Of a stretch of 64,000 bases of DNA, positions 51,277 to 60,538 are shown piece after piece. A program made the position numbers and the translations under genes. Location: assembly GCF_037963765.1 (NCBI RefSeq), contig NZ_CP150166.1:1929501-1993500 (forward strand), read 5' to 3'. Each line of letters opens with the position of its first letter. Within the stretch, counting starts at the first letter, position 1. This DNA comes from Sporosarcina sp. FSL W8-0480. Lineage in GTDB: Bacteria > Bacillota > Bacilli > Bacillales_A > Planococcaceae. Below the pieces are notes generated by a model that was given only the letters and a program-made list of their open reading frames with translations, was not told the origin of the DNA and made no database searches.

Positions 51277-51735
51277 ATGGAGAGCCGGATTGAACGGATC
51301 AAAAAGCAATTGCACGGGGCCAGCTATAAGTTGACGCCTCAGCGGGAAGCTACGGTCTTGGTCCTTCTTGAAAACGAAGAAGATCACTTAAGCGCTGAAG
51401 ATGTTTTTTTACTTGTGAAAGAGAAAGCGCCAGAAATTGGCCTGGCAACTGTCTATCGTACATTGGAACTGCTGACTGAACTGAAAATTGTCGATAAGAT
51501 TAATTTCGGTGACGGTGTCTCTCGGTATGATTTACGACAAGAGGGGGCATCCCGTTTTCACCATCATCTTATTTGTATTGAATGTGGAAAAGTCGCAGAA
51601 ATACAAGAAGATCTATTGGGCGATGTGGAGAAAATTGTCGAAAGCCGCTACGGTTTTACAGTTAAGGACCACTGGTTGACATTCCATGGTGTTTGTCAAA
51701 GTTGCAAGTCTTCGGGAAATGATAGTAAAAAGTGA
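51277..51735 (+). CDS. fur: Fur-family metal-dependent regulator
   Basis: Iron-responsive repressor family protein of 152 residues. The winged helix is YKLTPQREATVLVLLE to GLATVYRTLELL; the metal-binding core is RFHHHLICIECG with a second pair in CQSC forming the structural zinc site. Position before xerD matches B. subtilis Fur rather than PerR or Zur. It has its own promoter and a short terminator. Confidence 0.93.
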   Translation: MESRIERIKKQLHGASYKLTPQREATVLVLLENEEDHLSAEDVFLLVKEKAPEIGLATVYRTLELLTELKIVDKINFGDGVSRYDLRQEGASRFHHHLICIECGKVAEIQEDLLGDVEKIVESRYGFTVKDHWLTFHGVCQSCKSSGNDSKK

Positions 51736-51766
51736 AAGGGGGATGGCGAGATGCTGTCCCTTTTTG
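51735..51766 (+). terminator. fur terminator
   Basis: AAAGGGGGATGGC pairs imperfectly with GCTGTCCCTTTTT. Confidence 0.6.
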
Positions 51767-51793
51767 TCATTTTAGAGTAGGGGAGAGAATGGC

Positions 51794-51820
51794 ATGAATG
51801 ATTTTGCCTGCTTACCATGA
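51794..51820 (+). CDS. Eight-codon leader overlapping xerD
   Basis: ATG 51794 has GGGGAGAG six bases upstream and encodes MNDFACLP. Its TGA (51818-51820) overlaps the xerD ATG at 51817 in an ATGA. xerD itself has no ribosome site at a normal distance, so it may depend on re-initiation after this leader. The coding status is unproven. Confidence 0.4.
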   Translation: MNDFACLP

Positions 51821-52716
51821 AAGATGGAAAATTTGCGTTGGAAGATTATATGCATTTTCTTAAGGTGGAAAGGCAACTTTCCAAAAACACAATTTCGTCA
51901 TATAAAAGAGATCTTGTTGAATATATCGATGCAATGGAAAAGATCGGTATGGAGTCAATAGACAAAATAGATCGTTCTTGCATTTTACGACATTTGCATA
52001 AATTGAAAGAAGAAGGGAAATCTTCACGGACGATAGCTCGTCATATTTCTTCGGTCAGGTCCTTTCATCAATTCCTGTTACGTGAAAAAGTGACAACACA
52101 AGATCCTACCGTTCATCTTGAAATGCCTAAACTTGAGCAAAAATTACCATCTGTACTTTCAGTTGAAGAAGTGGACAAGCTAATATCGATGCCAGAGAGC
52201 AGTAAACTTCAGGGAAAAAGAGACATAGCATTATTAGAGTTGCTATATGGTACCGGAATGCGTGTCAGTGAACTAATAGGACTTGATGTGGAGGATGTCC
52301 ACTTATCAATGGGATTCGTCCGCGTTTTCGGAAAGGGCGGTAAGGAAAGGATTATACCACTTGGCGGTGGTGCGTTAAGGGCGTGTTCTACATACTTAAG
52401 AGAAGCGCGTCCCGAATTCATTGCAAAAACGAAGGAGGCGAATGCCTTTTTCGTTAATATGAGAGGGACTCGCTTGACAAGGCAAGGTTGTTGGAAAATT
52501 TTAAAAGGATATGCCATGAAAGCGGGTATACAAAAGGAACTGACACCGCATATTTTACGTCATTCTTTTGCCACACATCTTATTGAAAATGGTGCTGACA
52601 TTCGTGCAGTACAGGAAATGTTAGGGCATGCGGATATTTCAACTACACAGATTTATACTCATGTAAGTAAGGCGAGGCTGAAGGATGTATATGTAAAGTT
52701 CCATCCAAGAGCTTAA
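51817..52716 (+). CDS. xerD: Tyrosine recombinase XerD
   Basis: Site-specific recombinase of 299 residues that resolves chromosome dimers at dif with XerC. The N-terminal SAM-like DNA-binding domain (FLKVERQLSKNTISSYKRDL) is followed by the catalytic domain. Active-site residues are Arg149 (GMRVSEL), His245 and Arg248 (HILRH), His271 (GHADI) and Tyr280 (TQIYTHV). Position after fur matches B. subtilis ripX/xerD. The ribosome site serves an overlapping eight-codon frame rather than this ATG. Confidence 0.94.
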   Translation: MKDGKFALEDYMHFLKVERQLSKNTISSYKRDLVEYIDAMEKIGMESIDKIDRSCILRHLHKLKEEGKSSRTIARHISSVRSFHQFLLREKVTTQDPTVHLEMPKLEQKLPSVLSVEEVDKLISMPESSKLQGKRDIALLELLYGTGMRVSELIGLDVEDVHLSMGFVRVFGKGGKERIIPLGGGALRACSTYLREARPEFIAKTKEANAFFVNMRGTRLTRQGCWKILKGYAMKAGIQKELTPHILRHSFATHLIENGADIRAVQEMLGHADISTTQIYTHVSKARLKDVYVKFHPRA

Positions 52717-52736
52717 AAGAAATATGTACGCGCCAT

Positions 52737-52756
52737 CTGGAGCTGGGCATAACAAA
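52737..52756 (+). repeat. Fragment of the dispersed palindromic repeat
   Basis: CTGGAGCTGGGCATAACAAA just before the deoB ribosome site matches the junction sequence of the tandem copies near 13,113-13,132 and 13,234-13,253. Only this end is left. Confidence 0.5.
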
Positions 52757-52770
52757 CTGGAGGAATCAAT

Positions 52771-53967
52771 ATGGAAAAACAACAATTTAAGCGTATTCAT
52801 TTAATCGTTCTCGACTCAGTCGGGATTGGAGAAGCACCAGATGCCGATCAATTCGGGGATGTAGGAGCAGATACACTTGGACATATTGGAGAAAAAATGG
52901 GCGGCCTAAAGATGCCGAACATGGGAAAAATGGGTTTATCGAATATTAAAGAAATCAAAGGAATCGCTGTCGAACCAAATCCGATTGGACTTTATGGAAA
53001 AATGCAAGAAGCATCAGTTGGAAAAGATACGATGACAGGACATTGGGAAATGATGGGGCTAAATATCGATAAACCATTTAAGGTATATCCAAACGGATTC
53101 CCACAGGAATTAATTGATGAGTTGGAGCAAAAGACAGGAAGAAAGGTAATTGGCAACAAACCTGCAAGCGGAACTGGAATCATCGAGGAGCTTGGTGAGG
53201 AACATATGAAAACAGGTGCCATTATTGTTTATACATCAGCGGATCCCGTTCTTCAAATCGCTGCTCATGAAGGAATCATACCTATTGAAGAGCAATACCA
53301 CATTTGCGAAATCGCACGAGAGATTACATTAAAACCGGAATTTCTTGTTGGCAGGGTAATCGCAAGACCATTTGTCGGCGAACCAGGAAATTTCATCCGT
53401 ACGACAAACCGTCATGATTATGCATTAAAGCCTTTCGAAAGAACGGTCATGAATGAATTGAAGGACGCAGGTAAAGCAGTTATTGCAGTGGGTAAGATTT
53501 CCGACATTTTCAATGGTGAAGGTGTGACGGAAGCGGTACGAACTATCAGCAATATGGACGGCGTCGATAAATTGCTTGACGTCATGAAATCTGATTTTAA
53601 TGGGCTAAGCTTTACAAATCTTGTTGATTTCGATGCTTTATATGGACACCGCAGAGATCCAATCGGCTACGGAAACGCATTACAGGATTTTGATGCAAGA
53701 ATTCCAGAAATCATGAAGGCTCTAAAGGAAGACGATTTGTTAATCATAACTGCGGATCACGGCAATGACCCAGTTCATAGCGGGACTGATCACACAAGGG
53801 AATATGTTCCGCTAATAATTTACTCGCCATTGTTTACAAAGGGTGGCGAGCTGCCTTTACGGAATACATTTTCGGATGTAGGTGCAACAATTGCTGATAA
53901 TTTCAGTGTGAAGTTACCTCAGTTTGGAGAGAGCTTTTTAAGTTTAATAACGGAAAAGGTGAGATGA
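52771..53967 (+). CDS. deoB: Phosphopentomutase
   Basis: Interconverts ribose-1-phosphate (or deoxyribose-1-phosphate) and the 5-phosphate; 398 residues, alkaline-phosphatase superfamily. Metal sites are seen in [26 protein letters not shown] (phosphorylated Thr region), [11 protein letters not shown] and TADHGNDP. It overlaps or abuts pdp, forming a nucleoside salvage pair. TGGAGG precedes ATG 52771. Confidence 0.96.
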   Translation: MEKQQFKRIHLIVLDSVGIGEAPDADQFGDVGADTLGHIGEKMGGLKMPNMGKMGLSNIKEIKGIAVEPNPIGLYGKMQEASVGKDTMTGHWEMMGLNIDKPFKVYPNGFPQELIDELEQKTGRKVIGNKPASGTGIIEELGEEHMKTGAIIVYTSADPVLQIAAHEGIIPIEEQYHICEIAREITLKPEFLVGRVIARPFVGEPGNFIRTTNRHDYALKPFERTVMNELKDAGKAVIAVGKISDIFNGEGVTEAVRTISNMDGVDKLLDVMKSDFNGLSFTNLVDFDALYGHRRDPIGYGNALQDFDARIPEIMKALKEDDLLIITADHGNDPVHSGTDHTREYVPLIIYSPLFTKGGELPLRNTFSDVGATIADNFSVKLPQFGESFLSLITEKVR

Positions 53968-53969
53968 CT

Positions 53970-55277
53970 ATGTTCAGAATGGTTGATATTATTGAGAAAA
54001 AAAGGGACGGGGAAACATTAACGAGAGAAGAAATAACATTTTTCATCGATGGATATACAAATGGGTCCATACCGGATTATCAGGCAAGTGCATTTCTAAT
54101 GGCAGTATATTTCAATGGGATGACTGCAGAAGAACAAGGGCATTTGACGATGGCCATGGTGGAATCAGGCGATCAAATCGATTTATCTGCTATTGAAGGA
54201 GTCAAGGTAGATAAGCACTCAACAGGTGGGGTAGGGGATACAACAACTCTTATTCTTGTGCCGTTAGTGGCGGCATGCGGTGTACCTGTTGCCAAAATGA
54301 GTGGAAGAGGTTTAGGTCATACTGGAGGAACGCTTGACAAGCTTGAATCAATTGAAGGTTTTCATATCGAACTTACAGAAGAACAATTCGTCAAACAGGT
54401 GAATGATCTTAAACTTGCTGTCATCGGGCAAAGTGGCAACTTGACACCTGCTGATAAAAAGCTGTATTCCTTACGGGATGTAACTGCAACTGTAAATAGC
54501 ATTCCACTAATTGCAAGTTCAATTATGAGTAAAAAAATTGCCGCAGGTGCCGATGCAATCGTTTTGGACGTCAAAACAGGTGACGGGGCATTTATGAAAA
54601 CGGAGGAAGACGCTGAAGCATTGGCACATTCTATGGTATCGATTGGCCATCAAGTCGGTCGTGACACAGTTGCCGTCATTTCGGACATGAGTCAACCTTT
54701 AGGATACGCAATCGGAAATGCTCTTGAGATTAAAGAGGCGATTGACACACTTAAAGGACAGGGGCCAGAAGATTTAACAGAGCTTTGTTTCGTCTTAGGC
54801 AGCAAAATGATTGTAGCCGGCAAGAAGGCTGATTCAATTGAAGAGGCTCGAAAGATGTTAGAGAAAGTCATTGCGGATGGTTCGGCTTTAGAATTGTTCG
54901 GCAAGTTAATCGAAGCACAAGGCGGAGATGCTCGTATAATCCACGACACATCTTTATTGCCAACAGCTAAATACGAAATCGAAGTTCCGGCGCTTGCCTC
55001 CGGCACAATTTCAAAAATGGAGGCAGATGAAATTGGTGTCGCTGCAATGCTTCTTGGAGCAGGTAGAGCGACGAAGGAAGACGAAATCGATCTCGCTGTC
55101 GGTATTATTTTGAATAAAAAAATCGGCGATTCTGTTGCAACGGGTGAGCCTTTAGCTACTATTCATTCAAATAATGAAAACGTAGCAAAATCCATTGAAT
55201 TGATCCAAAAACATATTCATATTTCAGACAACGTACAAGAAAAACCTGAGTTAATTAAGAAATTAATAACAGAATGA
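53970..55277 (+). CDS. pdp: Pyrimidine-nucleoside phosphorylase
   Basis: Phosphorolyses uridine and thymidine to base and (deoxy)ribose-1-phosphate; 435 residues. The signature [17 protein letters not shown] and the phosphate-binding [12 protein letters not shown] are present. ATG 53964 overlaps the deoB stop, but AAGGTGAG is better placed for ATG 53970 ([11 protein letters not shown]). Its product feeds DeoB. B. subtilis has a purine nucleoside phosphorylase gene in this slot instead. Confidence 0.95.
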   Translation: MFRMVDIIEKKRDGETLTREEITFFIDGYTNGSIPDYQASAFLMAVYFNGMTAEEQGHLTMAMVESGDQIDLSAIEGVKVDKHSTGGVGDTTTLILVPLVAACGVPVAKMSGRGLGHTGGTLDKLESIEGFHIELTEEQFVKQVNDLKLAVIGQSGNLTPADKKLYSLRDVTATVNSIPLIASSIMSKKIAAGADAIVLDVKTGDGAFMKTEEDAEALAHSMVSIGHQVGRDTVAVISDMSQPLGYAIGNALEIKEAIDTLKGQGPEDLTELCFVLGSKMIVAGKKADSIEEARKMLEKVIADGSALELFGKLIEAQGGDARIIHDTSLLPTAKYEIEVPALASGTISKMEADEIGVAAMLLGAGRATKEDEIDLAVGIILNKKIGDSVATGEPLATIHSNNENVAKSIELIQKHIHISDNVQEKPELIKKLITE

Positions 55278-55281
55278 TGTA

Positions 55282-55326
55282 AACCATTCCTTGAACAGAA
55301 AATGTTCAAGGGGTGGTTTTTATTTG
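55282..55326 (+). terminator. pdp terminator
   Basis: A 17-bp stem (55282-55298 with 55304-55320, two G-U pairs), then T residues. Confidence 0.85.
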
Positions 55327-55415
55327 TCTTTAGCGATCAATACACTGATAAGAATTTATTTCCTTTCATGTGTAAACCGACCTTAAAATGGATAGGCTTT
55401 TAAGGTAGAACGCAA

Positions 55416-55494
55416 TGTCGAAAGATAGGATATTTAAGAATTGTATGACTACTTCTGTCGGTCGGAAGGGATTTCCACTTCCCGTGTTGAATAG
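55416..55494 (+). promoter_or_regulatory. spoIIA operon promoter: sigma-H elements and Spo0A box
   Basis: AAGGGATTT (55466-55474), 11 bases, GTTGAATAG (55486-55494) fits the sigma-H consensus RNAGGAWWW-N11/12-RNNGAATWW with one mismatch per element. TGTCGAA at 55416-55422 is a perfect Spo0A core box; TGTCGGT at 55456-55462 is a near match beside the -35. Confidence 0.68.
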
Positions 55495-55518
55495 TTCCGC
55501 ATAAAGGAGGGATTCAGC

Positions 55519-55869
55519 ATGGCTGAAATTAAACAAATTGATGGCATTATGGTAGTAACATTGGCAGGGGAGTTGGACAATCTTGAAGCAAACAAGATTC
55601 GTTCCACTATATCTTCCTCCATCTTCACGGGGAAAATACGGGGAATCGTTTGGGATTTGAGCCGGCTTGGATTCATGGATAGCGCAGGGATTGGACTTAT
55701 TTTAGGAAGAATGCGCGATCTTGCACCATTCAATGGAGAAACCATCATCGTAAATCCATCTCCTACGATGGAAAAGATTTTCAACTTTTCAGGTTTGGGT
55801 TCTAATATCAGGCATGGCTCAGTCGACAGTGTAATCGGTGAAATCGGAGGGGTCTTATATGAGAAATGA
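55519..55869 (+). CDS. spoIIAA: Anti-sigma-F factor antagonist SpoIIAA
   Basis: STAS-domain protein of 116 residues. The phosphorylation site is Ser55 in FMDSAGIGLILGR, corresponding to Ser58 of B. subtilis. Unphosphorylated SpoIIAA removes SpoIIAB from sigma-F in the forespore. AAGGAGG precedes the start. It overlaps spoIIAB by 11 bases and is the first gene of the operon here, since no dacF lies upstream. Confidence 0.96.
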   Translation: MAEIKQIDGIMVVTLAGELDNLEANKIRSTISSSIFTGKIRGIVWDLSRLGFMDSAGIGLILGRMRDLAPFNGETIIVNPSPTMEKIFNFSGLGSNIRHGSVDSVIGEIGGVLYEK

Positions 55870-56305
55870 AATGACATTATCGTTCGTTGCGATTGAAGAA
55901 AATGAAGCGTTGGCAAGAATGGCGATGACTTGTTTCATCACACCACTCGATCCGACACTTGAAGAAATTTCAGAGTTCAAAACAATTGTCTCAGAAGCCG
56001 TCACTAACGCAATTATCCATGGATATAATTGCGACGGTAAAAGTTTAGTTACGATTCACGCTGTAATTGACGACAACAAAGTTACAATGACCGTAGAGGA
56101 CAAAGGTGAAGGGATTTTTGACGTTGAACAAGCTATGGAGCCGATGTTTACTACAAAGCCATTAATGGAAAGATCCGGAATGGGATTCACCATTATGGAA
56201 AGCTTTTCCGACAGTCTATCAGTAGATTCAACACTTGGAAACGGAACGGTAGTACGATTTGAGAAAACGTTTTCTCCGGTCACGGAAGTAAGCAGAATGA
56301 GGTGA
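55859..56305 (+). CDS. spoIIAB: Anti-sigma-F factor SpoIIAB
   Basis: GHKL serine kinase of 148 residues that binds and inhibits sigma-F and phosphorylates SpoIIAA. N box EAVTNAIIHGY, G1 box EDKGEGI and G2 region RSGMGFTIM are present. ATG 55859 is six bases from GGAGGGG. It is overlapped by spoIIAA and followed by sigF after three bases, so the three proteins are made in coupled amounts. Confidence 0.96.
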   Translation: MRNEMTLSFVAIEENEALARMAMTCFITPLDPTLEEISEFKTIVSEAVTNAIIHGYNCDGKSLVTIHAVIDDNKVTMTVEDKGEGIFDVEQAMEPMFTTKPLMERSGMGFTIMESFSDSLSVDSTLGNGTVVRFEKTFSPVTEVSRMR

Positions 56306-56308
56306 CCG

Positions 56309-57097
56309 ATGGATACATCTGTTGAAAGACAAGATGCTCTTTTGTCCCAGGAAAAAATGAGGGTTCTTATCCAGCAGTCCCAGGAGGGGGATAAGGACGC
56401 AAGACGCATGATGGTAGAAGGCAATACAAGATTAGTGTGGTCCATTGTACAGCGTTTTGCTTCTCGTGGAGCGGATCTTGAAGACCTGTTCCAAATTGGC
56501 TGTATTGGACTTATGAAATCGATAGACAAATTCGACTTGACTTATGATGTGAAATTCTCCACATATGCGGTGCCGATGATCGTAGGGGAAATCCAACGAT
56601 TCTTAAGGGATGACGGCATGGTGAAAGTAAGTAGATCGATTCGTGAATTAAGCTTCAAAATCCGACATGCAACGGATAACTATATTAAGCATCATGGTAA
56701 ATCGCCTTCCGTCTCTGAAATAGCAGAGGCATTAGATGTGACTGTAGATGAAGTGATTTTAGCATCAGACGCATTAAGAGACCCTGCATCCCTTCATGAG
56801 CAACTATATGAAAATGAAGGAGATAGTTTGACATTGATGGATCAGCTTCGGGACGACCGTTCTGAAAGATTCTTCGATCATATTCCTCTTAGAGATGTAG
56901 TTTCAAAACTTAATAAACGAGATCAGACGATCATCTATATGAGGTATTACCTTGACTACACACAAAGTGATATTGCCGAAAGGATCGGCATTTCACAAGT
57001 TCAGGTTTCCCGGTTGGAAAAAAAGATACTTGCCCAATTAAAGACATGGATGAGCTCACAACAAGATGAAAGTGACAATAAAGTGAGGGCTGACTAA
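56309..57097 (+). CDS. sigF: Forespore sigma factor SigF
   Basis: RNA polymerase sigma factor of 262 residues. Region 2 contains EDLFQIGCIGLMKSIDKFD and KFSTYAVPMIVGEIQRFLRDDG; region 4 contains YLDYTQSDIAERIGISQVQVSRLEKKIL. It directs the first forespore-specific transcription and is held by SpoIIAB. It lies in the conserved spoIIAA-spoIIAB-sigF order. spoVAF begins two bases after its stop. Confidence 0.96.
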   Translation: MDTSVERQDALLSQEKMRVLIQQSQEGDKDARRMMVEGNTRLVWSIVQRFASRGADLEDLFQIGCIGLMKSIDKFDLTYDVKFSTYAVPMIVGEIQRFLRDDGMVKVSRSIRELSFKIRHATDNYIKHHGKSPSVSEIAEALDVTVDEVILASDALRDPASLHEQLYENEGDSLTLMDQLRDDRSERFFDHIPLRDVVSKLNKRDQTIIYMRYYLDYTQSDIAERIGISQVQVSRLEKKILAQLKTWMSSQQDESDNKVRAD

Positions 57098-57099
57098 GC

Positions 57100-58548
57100 A
57101 TGGCGAAGTTATTTACATCTTTGAAGGAATCAGAAAAATGGTTTGAAAGTAAATTTGGCAAAGGCGAAACATTCGATGCGACCGCAAAAACGGTTCACTT
57201 ATGGGGCATGCCGGTAATGATGTTCTATATTAATGGCCTCATTGATGGACAGACATTGACAACTCTTTTGGTAGAGATGCAAGAAGGATTCGAAAAAAAC
57301 GATGAGAATAAAGATGATCCTGAATGGTTTTTAAATTATTTCCCTTACTACGCTTTAGAAGATGTCGATGAACGGGATACATTACTCACATCTATTTTAA
57401 GCGGTTTAGTAGGATTTATTTTACCGAACGGATTTGCGTTCGTCGCGGATTTACGTAGTTCACCGGGGAGAAATCCAGAGGAACCCGATACCGAAAAGGT
57501 CATTAGAGGTTCGAGGGACGGATTTACTGAAAATATAATCATTAATACTGCACTTGTAAGAAGAAGATTAAAGACGGAAGATCTCCGTTTTGAAATGCAT
57601 TCTACATCAGTGAATGGTAAAACGGATATTGCAATCACATATATGAAAGGTGCTGCCAGTGAGGAGCATCTTTCACTTATTCGGAAGAGACTTGATGAGA
57701 TCAAGCACGATGGCCTGACGATGACTGATAAGTCTTTGGAGGAATTTCTTTTCAAGCAAAGATTTCATCCAATGCCATTTGTTCGTTTTACGGAAAGGCC
57801 AGACATTACTGCCGCATACTTATTAGAGGGCCGTATCGCCGTTATTGTCGATACTTCTCCATCCGTGATTTTAGTTCCGACAACCATTTTTGATCATTTA
57901 CAACATGCTGAGGAGTATCGACAATCTCCATTTACCGGAACTTTTGTAAGATGGCTACGGTTATTTGGAGCACTAATCAGCATGATTCTCCTCCCGTTTT
58001 GGTATTTGCTTGCAACCCATCAACAATATTTGCCGGTAATGTTAAATTATATTGGACCAAATGATCCAGGGTCTGTTCCATTAATCGTACAAATACTTTT
58101 GGCAGATATAGGCATTGAGGTACTCCGAATGGCGGCCATCCATACACCGAATCCGCTATCCACTGCAATGGGACTAGTAGCGGCTATCGTTATTGGACAA
58201 GTGGCGATCGAGGTTGGTTTGTTTACAGGAGAAGTAATTTTATATGTGGCTGTTAGTGCGGTCTTTACATTTGCAATCCCATCTTTCGAATTAAGTCTAA
58301 CAACAAAAATATTCAGAGTCTTCATCTTAGTATTAACCGCCGTATTGGGAGCCCCAGGATTCTTCTTAGGAATTGTTTTCCTTGTCTACTACTTGGCATG
58401 CCTTAAACCGATGGGTATTCCATACTTATGGCCACTTTTACCGTTTTTCCCGCGGGCGATGCAGCGTGTAATTATTAGATATCCGATGACAATAGATGCG
58501 CCAAGACCTTTTATAGCTGACTCTCCTAATAGGGATAGGCTGTCGTAA
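57100..58548 (+). CDS. spoVAF: Stage V sporulation protein AF
   Basis: GerA-family membrane protein of 482 residues. A cytoplasmic N-terminal half (VIRGSRDGFTENIIINTALVRRR, typical of GerA A-subunits) is followed by several transmembrane helices from about residue 285. SpoVAF contributes to spore germination in Bacillus. In B. subtilis spoVAA to spoVAE lie between sigF and spoVAF; here none do. spoVAF abuts sigF, which suggests loss or relocation of the dipicolinate channel genes. Confidence 0.93.
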   Translation: MAKLFTSLKESEKWFESKFGKGETFDATAKTVHLWGMPVMMFYINGLIDGQTLTTLLVEMQEGFEKNDENKDDPEWFLNYFPYYALEDVDERDTLLTSILSGLVGFILPNGFAFVADLRSSPGRNPEEPDTEKVIRGSRDGFTENIIINTALVRRRLKTEDLRFEMHSTSVNGKTDIAITYMKGAASEEHLSLIRKRLDEIKHDGLTMTDKSLEEFLFKQRFHPMPFVRFTERPDITAAYLLEGRIAVIVDTSPSVILVPTTIFDHLQHAEEYRQSPFTGTFVRWLRLFGALISMILLPFWYLLATHQQYLPVMLNYIGPNDPGSVPLIVQILLADIGIEVLRMAAIHTPNPLSTAMGLVAAIVIGQVAIEVGLFTGEVILYVAVSAVFTFAIPSFELSLTTKIFRVFILVLTAVLGAPGFFLGIVFLVYYLACLKPMGIPYLWPLLPFFPRAMQRVIIRYPMTIDAPRPFIADSPNRDRLS

Positions 58549-58611
58549 GGGATTGCCTCCAACCTTCATGATATGATAAAGTTTTATCAATAAGACTTGG
58601 AGGAATGGAAT

Positions 58612-59940
58612 ATGCACCTATATGGAACACAATCGGTGAATGAACTTGGCCATTTGACGATAGGCGGCGTGGATACGGTTGACCTTGCCCAGGTATATGG
58701 GACGCCTTTGCTTGTCTATGACATCGCTCTATTTAGGGAACGTGCTAATGGATTTAAAGATACATTTAAAAAAGCTGGCATCAAAGCCCAGGTTGCATAT
58801 GCAAGTAAAGCTTTTTCTTCCATTGCGATATATGAGATTGCAAAAGAGATGGACCTCTCTCTCGATGTCGTTTCAGGAGGAGAATTATATACGGCGGTTG
58901 CAGCTGATTTCCCACGCGAAAAGATTCATTTTCACGGGAATAATAAAAGCTATAGCGAGTTACAATATGCATTCGACGAAAAAATAGGATGTATTGTAGT
59001 TGACAACTTTTTTGAAATAGAAATGATTAAGGAAATCTCGGAAACGCGTCAACAGAAAATGCAAGTCTTGTTACGTGTTACTCCTGGAGTCAATGCTGAA
59101 ACACATGATTTCATCACTACTGGACAGGAGGATTCCAAGTTCGGTTTCGATTTGAAGAACGGACAGGCAGATGATTCATTCTTGCAATTGTACAACCATC
59201 CATACATTACTTTGTTAGGAATGCATTGCCATATCGGTTCACAAATTTTCGAAACAGATGCATTCCGTATTGCGGCGGAGGCATTAATGGATAAAATGAT
59301 TGAGTGGCGCGATAAATTTAAATTCACTTGTTCTGTCCTTAATCTTGGTGGCGGATTTGGAATTCGCTATACGGTTGAAGACAAACCACTTCCTCCATCT
59401 AAATACGTAGAGGAAATGGAAAATGTCGTTTTATCGATGACAAGAAAGCATAATTATCCACTACCTGAAATCTGGATTGAACCGGGTCGATCACTTGTAG
59501 GGGATGCTGGTACAACTCTTTACACAACCGGAAGCATGAAAGAAGTGCCGGGTGTAAGGACTTATGTTGCTGTCGATGGAGGTATGTCGGATAATATTCG
59601 GCCTGCTCTTTATGGCGCGAAATATACGGCTGTTACAGCTAATCGGATGATGGCTCCACATTCCGATAAAGTAACGATTGCCGGAAAATGCTGTGAATCC
59701 GGTGACAAGATCATTGAGGACGCCTTCATTGCTGAACCTGAGGATGGCGACCTCCTTGCTGTTTTCTGTACAGGAGCATACACATACTCCATGGCCAGCA
59801 ACTATAATCGTCTCCCGAAGCCAGCAATTGTATTTTGTGAAAACGGACAGCACCAATTAGTTGTCCGAAGGGAAACTTATGAAGATATTATTAGACTGGA
59901 CGTACCGCTTCAAAAGACGGGGCAGGAAGTATCATTATGA
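58612..59940 (+). CDS. lysA: Diaminopimelate decarboxylase
   Basis: Fold-type III PLP enzyme of 442 residues, last step of lysine synthesis (meso-diaminopimelate to lysine). PLP Lys66 is in YASKAF; HIGSQI, NLGGGFGIRY, EPGRSLVG and GKCCESGD follow. The start is ATG 58612 with GGAGG eight bases upstream. The upstream TTG in frame is part of the ribosome site. Position after spoVAF is as in B. subtilis. Its stop overlaps a small membrane-protein gene by three bases. No lysine riboswitch is visible in the 63-base gap upstream. Confidence 0.96.
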   Translation: MHLYGTQSVNELGHLTIGGVDTVDLAQVYGTPLLVYDIALFRERANGFKDTFKKAGIKAQVAYASKAFSSIAIYEIAKEMDLSLDVVSGGELYTAVAADFPREKIHFHGNNKSYSELQYAFDEKIGCIVVDNFFEIEMIKEISETRQQKMQVLLRVTPGVNAETHDFITTGQEDSKFGFDLKNGQADDSFLQLYNHPYITLLGMHCHIGSQIFETDAFRIAAEALMDKMIEWRDKFKFTCSVLNLGGGFGIRYTVEDKPLPPSKYVEEMENVVLSMTRKHNYPLPEIWIEPGRSLVGDAGTTLYTTGSMKEVPGVRTYVAVDGGMSDNIRPALYGAKYTAVTANRMMAPHSDKVTIAGKCCESGDKIIEDAFIAEPEDGDLLAVFCTGAYTYSMASNYNRLPKPAIVFCENGQHQLVVRRETYEDIIRLDVPLQKTGQEVSL

Positions 59941-60044
59941 GAAAGCGTAATTTCATCCTTTTCTTAATCATAATTTTCATTGCACTTATCTGGGGGGCAG
60001 TGTACTGGTATTTTATCGCCCCTTTAACAGGACTGGATATTTAA
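59937..60044 (+). CDS. 35-residue membrane peptide coupled to lysA
   Basis: ATG 59937 overlaps the lysA stop in an ATGA and opens a 35-codon frame. It has a basic start (MRKRN), one transmembrane helix (FILFLIIIFIALIWGAVYWYF) and a short tail (IAPLTGLDI). AGGAAG upstream can act as ribosome site. The composition is typical of real single-pass peptides and the overlap suggests translational coupling. I do not recognise it. Confidence 0.6.
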   Translation: MRKRNFILFLIIIFIALIWGAVYWYFIAPLTGLDI

Positions 60045-60171
60045 ACTTCCTCGGTCATTGATATATCCTCATATATCATGTACGATTAGTTTTGTTCAGT
60101 GGAAGTTGCCGTATCCATATCCATGATGAATAGATAGCAATTGAGGATTTTTTGAAAAGAAGGGATTCCTA

Positions 60172-60537
60172 ATGATACTTTTACGATATAAAAAGGCATA
60201 TGAAAAAATTGCAATGGGCTTGCTCTCATATATGCCGGGAGAAAAGGTCGTTAAAAAACTGCAGGAAACGATTTATAAATATGAGAATGATGAACATTGG
60301 CATCTATACCTTCTAAAACAAGGTGAAGACTTCATTGGCCTTGTTGGTGTAGTAGTGGATGAAAGTTCATATACGGTCATACATTTATCGGTTAATCCGT
60401 CGTTCCGTGGCGAGGGAATTGGTACGGAAATGATTTTGAAGTTAGCAGCACTATATCCCGGTTTGGAATGTAAGGGCAATGATTATACAAAATCCTTTAT
60501 GATCAAGTGTTTAAACAGGGAAGATAAATCGGAATAA
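60172..60537 (+). CDS. ribT: GNAT acetyltransferase RibT
   Basis: A 121-residue GNAT protein resembling RibT of B. subtilis (LLRYKKAYEKIAMGLLSYMPGEK). The acetyl-CoA-binding motif is in HLSVNPSFRGEGIGTEMI. RibT is normally the last gene of the riboflavin operon, of unknown substrate. Here ribD, ribE, ribA and ribH are absent and no FMN riboswitch is seen upstream, but the downstream order ypuF-scpA-scpB is kept. It is therefore an orphan ribT. Confidence 0.85.
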   Translation: MILLRYKKAYEKIAMGLLSYMPGEKVVKKLQETIYKYENDEHWHLYLLKQGEDFIGLVGVVVDESSYTVIHLSVNPSFRGEGIGTEMILKLAALYPGLECKGNDYTKSFMIKCLNREDKSE

Positions 60538-60538
60538 C

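Noticed and set aside
58549..58611. Lysine riboswitch before lysA
   Set aside because: The gap is too short for an L box.
60045..60171. FMN riboswitch before ribT
   Set aside because: The gap is only 127 bases and shows none of the conserved RFN element segments.
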